Assembly (NCBI RefSeq): GCF_016862375.1
Contig: NZ_BOMV01000100.1
Coordinates: forward strand, 16,650 to 80,649
From: Paractinoplanes rishiriensis
Lineage (GTDB): Bacteria > Actinomycetota > Actinomycetes > Mycobacteriales > Micromonosporaceae
Direction: 5' to 3'
Length of the DNA: 64,000 nucleotides
How positions within the stretch are numbered: the first letter of the stretch is position 1; the number at the start of each line of letters is the position of its first letter. Of the stretch, positions 57,607-64,000 are shown piece by piece. The notes under the pieces were generated by a model, which searched no databases, was not told the DNA's origin, and saw only the letters and a program-made list of their open reading frames with translations. The position numbers were made by a program, and so were the translations under genes.

Positions 57607-58008
57607 TCAGCGTGCGCGCATGCGGTTGTTGCGGGCGTCGTGAGTCAATTCGGCCAGGCCGAGTTCCTCCAGCAGCGGGGGCAGATACATGCCGAACCGG
57701 CCGCGGTAGCCCTTACGCAGGCCGTACCAGCCGCCGACCGGGTTGTCCGATGAGCGGCCCCATGCCTCCACGGTGCCGTCGGCGGCCGGTTTGTTCTCAT
57801 CGGCGGCGCCGAGTGGCACCCAGTCGCCCTGTTCGCGCAGCCAGGCGTGCAGGTCCTCGACCGCACGCAGCCGGTAGCTCAGCCGTGTCGAGCCGACCTG
57901 GCAGACCAGCGCCGGCGGATCAGCGGCCTCGTCGCGGTAGACGGTGTACTCCGACGATCCGGGCGGTGTCCGCAACACCCACGGATCGTCCTTGGTCCCC
58001 GCCGCCAT
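57607..58008 (-). CDS. DUF6855-type protein
   Basis: A 133-residue soluble protein opening MAAGTKDDPWVLRTPPGSSE, with ALVCQVGSTRLSYRLRAVED, LHAWLREQGDWVPLGAADE and a C-terminal GMYLPPLLEELGLAELTHDARNNRMRAR. The family is widespread in actinobacteria and has no assigned function. ATG 58008 is preceded by GGGGGTGGGC. Stands alone. Confidence 0.75.
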   Translation of the reverse strand: MAAGTKDDPWVLRTPPGSSEYTVYRDEAADPPALVCQVGSTRLSYRLRAVEDLHAWLREQGDWVPLGAADENKPAADGTVEAWGRSSDNPVGGWYGLRKGYRGRFGMYLPPLLEELGLAELTHDARNNRMRAR

Positions 58009-58277
58009 GTGCCCACCCCCATTGCACGACCCCTCACCACCACCAGCCGGCTGCTTGGCTCTGCCGGCAGATCATGCCGCTGCCGGGCGGCGACGGCGGT
58101 ATGAAACGCTGAACCAACCTGCACATTACGTCGATCGAGGCAGCTCGGGCGGGCACACCCGCGACGTTCAGCGGAACCGTGCCTCCGCGTCATGCGGACA
58201 AGCCCGCGGCTGAGGCCCCGCAACAACCGCAGAAAGCGCCGTCCGACCCGCCACGCGGCATCTGCTGGACGATCCCC

Positions 58278-59855
58278 TCAGTAGCCGACGTCCCGGCGAC
58301 GGAACCCGGCATAGCCGAGCACGGCCACCGCCGCGGCCACCAGGGCGATCGTCAGCAGCGGCAGGACGACCAAGTCGTCGAGCGGAACCCTGGGTGTGTG
58401 GGCGAACGGCGAGGCCCGCTGCGCCCAACCGGGCAGGTCGAACTGGTCGGCGAAGAGCGCGACGACCGCGCAGTAGGCCACGGCGACCCAGGCGACAACG
58501 GCACAGAGCCGCGGCGCCCAGCCGATGGTCAGCCCCGCCACGGCGATGATCAGCCAGACCGCGGGCACGTGGGCGAGCGCGACGCCGATCAGTCGGGGCA
58601 CCTGGCCGGCGTCCGAGACGGTCAGGCCGTACGCGAGGCCCTCGCCGAGGCCCGCGGCCGCCAGCACCACCGCGCTGCCGGCGAGGGCGACGCTCAGGTG
58701 GGCGGCCAGCCAGGTGCCCCGGGCCGTCGCGGTGGCCAGGACCGGCTCGGCCCGGCCGGACGTCTCTTCCGTCCGCATACGCAACATGCTGCTGACGCCG
58801 TATCCGGCGGCGATGAGGGCGGCCATGCCGACGGTCAGCGCCAGGTACGAGTCCACGATGTCGTCAGCGCCGCCGGCCAGCAGGTCGGCGATCGCCGGGT
58901 TGTCGCGGATGTACTGCTCGATGGTGTTGCCGATGGAGCCGTACGCGGCGCCGAGCAGCCCGAGCCCGGCCGCCCAGCCGGCCAGCGCCCCGCGCTGCAG
59001 CCGCCAGGCCAGCGCGTACGCGTTGCCCAGTGCCGGGGAGGCGGCGGCCCGCCCGGGGCGGGACGGGATCAGGCCGGCACCGAAGTCGCGACGGCCGAGG
59101 AGCAGAACTGCCAGGGCTACCGCGGCGGCGGTGACACCCAGCGGAAGCAGCAGCGGCCACCAGCGGTCCTCGACGTACGGGAAGGTCCGCTGGCCCCAGC
59201 CGATGGGTGAGGCCCAGGACAGCGCGCCGCTGCCGACATCACCGGCCGCGCGCAGCACGTACGCGGCACCCAGGAACATCGCGACGAACCCGTATACGGC
59301 CCTGGTGTTCTCGAAGATCTGCGCGGCGACCGCGGTGAGGGCGGCGAACGTGAGACCCACCGCGGCGACCGCCGCGCCGAACAGGGCCGAGCCACCCGCC
59401 GGCAGCCCGGTGCCGATGGCCGCGCCAAAAACCAGCGCGCCGACGGCCAGGTCGGCCAGTCCGGCGAGGCCGAGGGCCGCCGCGAGCGGTGCGTTGCGGC
59501 CGACCTGGGCCGAGCGGACCAGTTCGGCCCGGCCGGACTCCTCGTCGGCCCGGGTCTGGCGGCCGACCAGGAACATGCTCATCAGGGCGACCACGACGGA
59601 CACGAACGCGAAGATCTCGAAGACGATCTCCCCGCCGATCGTCTCGAGCAGCCGGGTAGGCCCACTCATCGCGATCACCGCGGTGTTGCCGCCGATGGTC
59701 TGCCGCAACCGGTCCAGGCTTTCCGGTGTGCCGTACAGGTTCTGGCTCTGGGTGGACTGCACCAGCACCAGCAGCGTCGCCCCGACCAGCCAGAACGGCA
59801 GGCCGACACGTTCCCGGCGCAGCATGAAGCGCAGTAGCCGGCACGTCCCGGTCAC
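58278..59855 (-). CDS. ABC-2 exporter permease, long (12-helix) type
   Basis: A 525-residue permease built of two similar halves, about 12 helices, with ADEESGRAELVRSAQVGRNAPL in the first half and RMRTEETSGRAEPVLATATARG in the second, typical of the polyketide-antibiotic exporter group. Ends with GYAGFRRRDVGY. GTG 59855 overlaps the ATPase stop (GTGA). The partial gene at the right edge encodes the same type. Confidence 0.88.
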   Translation of the reverse strand: MTGTCRLLRFMLRRERVGLPFWLVGATLLVLVQSTQSQNLYGTPESLDRLRQTIGGNTAVIAMSGPTRLLETIGGEIVFEIFAFVSVVVALMSMFLVGRQTRADEESGRAELVRSAQVGRNAPLAAALGLAGLADLAVGALVFGAAIGTGLPAGGSALFGAAVAAVGLTFAALTAVAAQIFENTRAVYGFVAMFLGAAYVLRAAGDVGSGALSWASPIGWGQRTFPYVEDRWWPLLLPLGVTAAAVALAVLLLGRRDFGAGLIPSRPGRAAASPALGNAYALAWRLQRGALAGWAAGLGLLGAAYGSIGNTIEQYIRDNPAIADLLAGGADDIVDSYLALTVGMAALIAAGYGVSSMLRMRTEETSGRAEPVLATATARGTWLAAHLSVALAGSAVVLAAAGLGEGLAYGLTVSDAGQVPRLIGVALAHVPAVWLIIAVAGLTIGWAPRLCAVVAWVAVAYCAVVALFADQFDLPGWAQRASPFAHTPRVPLDDLVVLPLLTIALVAAAVAVLGYAGFRRRDVGY

Positions 59856-60757
59856 GAGGGCACCTTCTCGTCGCCGTAGTGGCGCAGGAACAGTTCCTCC
59901 AGCGTCGGGGGTGTGCTCGTCATGCTGCGTACGCCAAGCGGGGCGAGCCGGCGGACGACGGCGTCGAGCTGGGTGGTGTCGACGTCGAATCGCGCGTGGT
60001 GGTCCTCGACCACGATGTCGTACACGCCCGGCATGGCGTCCAGGCCGACCGGCTGCTGGGCGGTCTCCACGGTGATCGAGGTGCGGGTCAGGTGACGCAG
60101 GTCCCGCAGGGTGCCGGTCTCCACGGTGCGTCCGAGCCGGACGATGCTCACCCGGTCGCACAGGGCCTCGACCTCGGCCAGGATGTGGCTGGACAGCAGC
60201 ACCGTGCGGCCCTGCCCCTTCACCTGCTGGATGCACTGCTGGAACGCCGACTCCATCAGCGGGTCCAGGCCGGAGGTGGGCTCGTCGAGCAGTAACAGCT
60301 CGGCGTCCGAGGCCAGTGCCGCGACCAGCGCGACTTTCTGCCGGTTGCCTTTGGAGTAGGTGCGGGCCTTCTTGCGCGGGTCGAGGTCGAAGACGTCGAG
60401 CAGGTCGTCCCGGCGCCGCCGGTCGAAGCCGCCGCGGAGCCGGCCGAGCAGGTCGATGGCCTCGCCGCCGGTGATGTTCGGCCACAGCGTGACGTCGCCG
60501 GGCACGTACGCGAGCCGCCGGTGCAGGGCCACCGCGTCCCGCCACGGGTCACCGCCGAGCATCCGCACCGTGCCGGAGCCGGCGCGGAGCAGGCCGAGCA
60601 GCACCCGGATGGTGGTGGTCTTGCCGCTGCCGTTGGGTCCGAGAAAGCCGTGCACCTCGCCGGTGGCGACGGTCAGGTCGAGCCCGTCCAGGGCCCTGGT
60701 GCGGCCGAACACCTTCACCAAGCCGGTGCTCGAGATCGCGGCCGATTCGCTGGTCAT
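59852..60757 (-). CDS. ABC exporter ATPase
   Basis: A 301-residue ATPase: Walker A GPNGSGKTTTIRVL, signature YSKGNRQKVALVAAL (a GNRQK variant typical of this subgroup), Walker B LLLLDEPTSGLDPLM, switch HILAEVEAL. C-terminal accessory domain. ATG 60757. Partner of the long permease. Divided from the PucR-type regulator gene upstream by 102 bases. Confidence 0.92.
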   Translation of the reverse strand: MTSESAAISSTGLVKVFGRTRALDGLDLTVATGEVHGFLGPNGSGKTTTIRVLLGLLRAGSGTVRMLGGDPWRDAVALHRRLAYVPGDVTLWPNITGGEAIDLLGRLRGGFDRRRRDDLLDVFDLDPRKKARTYSKGNRQKVALVAALASDAELLLLDEPTSGLDPLMESAFQQCIQQVKGQGRTVLLSSHILAEVEALCDRVSIVRLGRTVETGTLRDLRHLTRTSITVETAQQPVGLDAMPGVYDIVVEDHHARFDVDTTQLDAVVRRLAPLGVRSMTSTPPTLEELFLRHYGDEKVPS

Positions 60758-60859
60758 GCCCTCATCGTTGCGATCCGCCGAGGGCGAATCCAGGGTGGAT
60801 TCCGGCGTACTTGCGGCCGGAACCGTTGCCGGATTCCGGCAACGCGGACCCTGGGCAGC

Positions 60860-61951
60860 CTACGCCTGGTCTTCGGGCCAACCGAGGAGCCGGGCGCCGA
60901 GCACCGCCGCGTGCAGGGTGAAGCGTTGGGTGGGTTCGCCGGGGTGGTAGCCGGTGAGGTCGCGGATGCGTTCGAGGCGGTAGCTGACGGCGCGTACCGA
61001 CAGGTGCATCTGCCGGGCGGTGGCGGTGTGGTTGCCCTGGTTGTCGAAGAGCACGGCGAGCGTGTCCAGGTACAACCGGGCGCCGCCACGAGCCGTCCGC
61101 AACGGCCCTAGCACCGTGATGACCAGGTCGGTGATGGCTTCGCGGTCGCGCAGCAGGACGGGGAAGACGAGCAGGTCGCCGGCGTGGAGGACCGGTGTGG
61201 TGAAGCCGAGCTTCTCGGCGTGGTCGAGGGTGCTGCCTGCCTCGCTCAGTGACGTCGCCAGGCCGCGAAGGCCGGGCTGAGCGCGGCCGATGCCCAGTTG
61301 CCACTTTCCCGCGCCGAGTTGGGCGAGCAGCAGGTGAGCGAGCTCCGCGCCGACGCCACGCAGTCCGCCGACACTGATGCATACCAGTTCGCCACCGCGC
61401 AGGGTGGTGAGTGTGTTGCCGTCGCCGAACCGGGCGGCGAGGGCGACGTCGATGCGGTGGCTGATGTCGGCGGTGATGCCCGCCCCGCGGGCGATCAGGA
61501 CGGTGTGGGTGGCCGCCAAACGGATGCCGTAGCGGTGAGCTCGTGCGGCGAGCTCGCCCGGTTCGGCCCGTCCGGTGAGCAGATCGTTGATGAACTCGGC
61601 CCGGTCCAGATCGTGCCGCTCGACTTCGGCGTGGTCCTGCCGGATGAAACCGTGGCACACGCTGTCCAGCAGTGAGTGAGTGGCGCTGAACAGTTGTCCC
61701 GCCCGCCGATGCATTCCGGCCGGCGTGTCCACGGCGTCCGGGGACAGCTCCGCCCAGACCGCGGCAGCGGCCTCCAGCACCGCAGAGGCAAGATCTGGCA
61801 GCCGTACGCCCGAATCCGCGGCCCGGGCGCCCAGCCCCTCACCGGACATCCGTGCTCCACCCGGCGCGCGCAACAGGGCCGCGCACTCGTCGACGAGCTG
61901 GCGACGGGCGCCGGGGCCGGGGCCGGGGCCGGCCGGGTCAGACGCCGACAT
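60860..61951 (-). CDS. CdaR/PucR-family helix-turn-helix regulator
   Basis: A 363-residue protein. The N-terminal half includes a sensor-like helical region (LSPDAVDTPAGMHRRAGQLF), the middle a GGDEF-related CdaR fold (RYGIRLAATHTVLIARGAG), and the C-terminus a PucR-type HTH: LYLDTLAVLFDNQGNHTATA, MHLSVRAVSYRLERIRDLTG. ATG 61951 overlaps the permease gene stop at 61938. Placed between two export units, it probably controls one or both. Confidence 0.88.
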   Translation of the reverse strand: MSASDPAGPGPGPGARRQLVDECAALLRAPGGARMSGEGLGARAADSGVRLPDLASAVLEAAAAVWAELSPDAVDTPAGMHRRAGQLFSATHSLLDSVCHGFIRQDHAEVERHDLDRAEFINDLLTGRAEPGELAARAHRYGIRLAATHTVLIARGAGITADISHRIDVALAARFGDGNTLTTLRGGELVCISVGGLRGVGAELAHLLLAQLGAGKWQLGIGRAQPGLRGLATSLSEAGSTLDHAEKLGFTTPVLHAGDLLVFPVLLRDREAITDLVITVLGPLRTARGGARLYLDTLAVLFDNQGNHTATARQMHLSVRAVSYRLERIRDLTGYHPGEPTQRFTLHAAVLGARLLGWPEDQA

Positions 61952-62726
61952 CGCGGCGGTCGAAGAGGACAACTCCGGCGGCGGTGGCCAGCGCGCCGAC
62001 GGCGACCGGCACCAGTAGGTGTGCCGGGTGCCAGCCGGTGTGCAGCGGATCAGTGCCGAGAGCGTAGTAGAACGGGGAAAGCCAGCGCAGCCACTGCCAA
62101 CTCGCCGTCATCCCGGCGAAGGCGTCGGCCAGAAAGGCAATCATGGCGAGGGTCCCGGCCGAGGCGAGCACCCAGGCCCGCTTGCCGGTGACGGCGCCGG
62201 CCAGAAAGGCGATGCCGCCGAAGCACCAGACCAGTGCGACCAGCCCGGTACCGGCGGCGGCAACGTTGGACAACGCGATGTCGATGCCGATCGCCGGAAC
62301 GATCACCATCAGCAGGAGCATGGGCACCGCCGCGACCACGGTGACCGCGGCACCGGCCGCGGCCAGCCGCTGCCACGCGAAGGCCCGCCGGGACAGCGGA
62401 TTGGCCAGCAGCAGCTCCATGCTGCCATCCTGCTCGGGGCGGGCGATGGTGCGTTCGATCAGCGTGATCGCAGACATCAGCAGCAGCAGCGGGCCGAGCA
62501 GGCTGAAAACGGTGGCCTGCAGGTAGCCGGCGGGCGAGAGCATGTCGGTGATGCCGAGGAAATCGAGCATGTCCTGCGGTAAGGCCTGCTGCTTGAGCTC
62601 GGCGGCCCCTTGGAACTGGGGGTAGAAGGACGTGTAGGTTGCGGTGAACGCGGCGACACCGGCGATCCAGCCGACCAGCGCGAGGCGCTCGTCGTGCCAC
62701 GTCTTACGCACCAACGCGGGAAGCAT
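61938..62726 (-). CDS. ABC-2 exporter permease, short (6-helix) type
   Basis: A 262-residue permease with six helices: WIAGVAAFTATYTSFYPQF, IARPEQDGSMELLLANPLSR as the cytoplasmic segment, and the end VVLFDRRDVGV. ATG 62726 overlaps the ATPase gene by 23 bases. A complete export unit with the ATPase at 62704-63630. Confidence 0.87.
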   Translation of the reverse strand: MLPALVRKTWHDERLALVGWIAGVAAFTATYTSFYPQFQGAAELKQQALPQDMLDFLGITDMLSPAGYLQATVFSLLGPLLLLMSAITLIERTIARPEQDGSMELLLANPLSRRAFAWQRLAAAGAAVTVVAAVPMLLLMVIVPAIGIDIALSNVAAAGTGLVALVWCFGGIAFLAGAVTGKRAWVLASAGTLAMIAFLADAFAGMTASWQWLRWLSPFYYALGTDPLHTGWHPAHLLVPVAVGALATAAGVVLFDRRDVGV

Positions 62727-63630
62727 CGCCGGCTCCTTCCGAGTGGTAGTAGTAGGACAGGAAGGTTTCCTCCAGGTCCGGTTCCGCGGCGAGCAGGTCC
62801 ACGACCTCGTGCCGCGCTGCAGCCTTGATCAGCGGATCGAGGCGTCCGTCCACGGTGCATCTGAGCACCGGGCCGGACACGGTCACCTCGTGGACCCCCG
62901 GCAATCTCGAGAAATCCTCCGCATCGATGGGATCAGCGAAGTGGATCTCGACAGCCCGGATCGCTCGCTTTCCCAGCGACTCGACCCGTTCGACGGCGGC
63001 CAGCCGACCGGCCCGCACGATGGCCACGCGATCGGCGACCTCTTGCACCTCAGCGAGCACGTGCGAGGACATGAACACCGTCTGCCCGTCTGCGCGGGCC
63101 TCCCGGACCAGCGCCAGAAACTCCTGCTGCATGAGCGGGTCGAGACCGCCGGTCGGTTCGTCCAGGACAAGCAGGGCCGGCCGGTGCATGAATGCCTGGA
63201 TCAGCCCTACCTTCTGCCGGTTGCCTTTGCTCAGCGCGCGCAGCGGCTGAGAAAGGTCGATCTCGAATCGGTCGGCCAGTTCGGTCACCTGCGACCAGGC
63301 GACGCCGCCTCGGGCGTCACCGAGGAACCGCAAGAGATCAGCGGCCCGGTCCCGGCCCGGGAAGGACAATTCTCCGGGGAGGTACCCGATCTGCCGGTGC
63401 AGCCGTGCTTTGTCCCGCCGGGGGTCCTGACCGAGGACGGTGGCCTGCCCTCGGGTCGGCCGCAGGAAGTCGAGCATCATACGGATCGTTGTCGTCTTGC
63501 CCGACCCGTTCGGCCCCAGAAAGCCCATCACCTCGCCGGCGTGGACCTGCAGATGCAGGCCGTCGATGCCGCGGCGCGGCCCGTAGAACTTGGTCAGGTC
63601 GTCTGCACATACCGCCAGGTCCGAGGTCAT
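62704..63630 (-). CDS. ABC exporter ATPase
   Basis: A 308-residue ATPase: Walker A GPNGSGKTTTIRMM, signature LSKGNRQKVGLIQAF, Walker B LLVLDEPTGGLDPLM, switch HVLAEVQEV. It shares the SKGNRQK signature with the ATPase at 59852-60757. ATG 63630 chosen; a further-upstream in-frame ATG (63696) adds non-conserved residues. Confidence 0.92.
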   Translation of the reverse strand: MTSDLAVCADDLTKFYGPRRGIDGLHLQVHAGEVMGFLGPNGSGKTTTIRMMLDFLRPTRGQATVLGQDPRRDKARLHRQIGYLPGELSFPGRDRAADLLRFLGDARGGVAWSQVTELADRFEIDLSQPLRALSKGNRQKVGLIQAFMHRPALLVLDEPTGGLDPLMQQEFLALVREARADGQTVFMSSHVLAEVQEVADRVAIVRAGRLAAVERVESLGKRAIRAVEIHFADPIDAEDFSRLPGVHEVTVSGPVLRCTVDGRLDPLIKAAARHEVVDLLAAEPDLEETFLSYYYHSEGAGDASRVGA

Positions 63631-63777
63631 AGGCCATATCGTCGTCACCTCAGCCCCAGGTAGCCAGGTCCGGCACCGGCCGATATCACCCCGCAATGGT
63701 TGCCGGGACTCGGCAAGGCAGCGTTTGTCGCGGGCGGCTCGTCGACAACAGCGCCGATCCGCCTGAGTGGGCGCTGC

Positions 63778-64000
63778 TCACGTCCGAAGGTCTCGGCGGC
63801 GATATCCGGCGATGCCAGCCACCGTCAGGACGGCTGCCGCAATCAGCAGCACTGCGGAGGCCGTCGTATTGGGGCCGGTGAGGGGTACCGGGGCCAGATG
63901 CGCGAAGGGTGAGAGGTCGCGGACCCAGGTCGGGGCGGCGATGCTTTCGGCGATGACCAGCAGCAGGAATCCGCCGGTGGCGGGCAGACTGCCGATGAGG
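63778..64000 (-). CDS. ABC-2 exporter permease, C-terminal part (cut by window edge)
   Basis: The last ~73 codons read on the minus strand from the window edge: GFLLLVIAESIAAPTWVRDL, SPFAHLAPVPL, a helix (AVLLIAAAVLTVAGIAGY) and RRRDLRT. It matches the end of the long permease at 58278-59855 (SPFAHTPRVPL, GYAGFRRRDVGY). The gene lies upstream of the ATPase at 63630 on the same strand, so a second long permease starts beyond the window. Confidence 0.78.
   Translation of the reverse strand, partial: LIGSLPATGGFLLLVIAESIAAPTWVRDLSPFAHLAPVPLTGPNTTASAVLLIAAAVLTVAGIAGYRRRDLRT

Noticed and set aside
61912..61935. GGGGCC-type short tandem repeat near the start of the PucR-like gene
   Set aside because: It encodes the Gly-Pro stretch of that protein; ordinary low complexity.
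1..64000. CRISPR arrays, tRNA or rRNA genes, insertion-sequence ends
   Set aside because: No regularly spaced repeats, no tRNA-like cloverleaf, no rRNA-like stretch and no transposase frame were recognised.

Overview
The window is high-GC DNA with very GC-rich third codon positions, many GTG starts and densely packed genes. It reads as an actinobacterium, most likely Micromonosporaceae-like (Actinoplanes or a relative). The species is not determinable from the sequence alone. No rRNA, tRNA, CRISPR array, transposase or phage gene was recognised.

Layout. 1-5.4 kb: remnant of a chemoreceptor, an ECF sigma factor with a divergent VOC/DUF2461 pair, a DUF305 protein and an AI-2E type permease. 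5.5-24.3 kb: a stress island with a broken DUF421 gene, an HtrA-like lipoprotein protease, a SigB/SigF-type sigma factor, two related general-stress membrane proteins, an orphan sugar-binding lipoprotein, SPW proteins, a frameshifted tandem PAP2 phosphatase, an orphan OmpR-type regulator, PRC-barrel proteins, a GH15 trehalase/glucoamylase, an ABC exporter, a K+ channel and a YihY protein. 24.6-30.1 kb: a complete dipeptide/oligopeptide ABC importer. 30.1-46.7 kb: an unusually dense set of small signalling and envelope-stress genes: two-component proteins (one histidine kinase frameshifted), four single-BON proteins plus two BON-TM paralogues, four of the window's five STAS proteins, a copper-storage-like protein, DUF4142, MarR and lipoproteins. 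47-57 kb: an MtrB-like kinase with a GerMN lipoprotein, an alpha/beta hydrolase, a Ser/Thr kinase with a CBM2-like ectodomain, an NSS symporter with its MetS-like small subunit, a peptidoglycan-binding protein, an RCK K+ channel and a STAS protein. 57.6-64 kb: DUF6855 and three ABC-2 export units around a CdaR/PucR-type regulator, the last cut by the window edge.

How the genes work together. Two promoter classes recur. Class A is GTTT-N15-GGGTAG, the SigB/SigF type, found before about thirteen genes; the cognate-type sigma factor is encoded at 7169-7954. Class B is a direct repeat GTCAY-N6-GTCAY (11-bp period, as for OmpR-family regulators) followed 8 bases later by a conserved GGAGTNNCCGCCAC-like core. 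It lies 71-105 bp before the start codon of most BON, STAS, PRC, HesB-like, kinase and peptidoglycan-binding genes, 147 bp before the sigma-factor gene itself and 192 bp before DUF4142. Class B thus appears to feed class A. Class B sites also stand in front of non-coding, hairpin-rich stretches (35.3 kb and 55.1 kb) that are candidate small RNAs. At least five otherwise well-conserved genes carry apparent single-base frameshifts, which may be real decay or sequence error.
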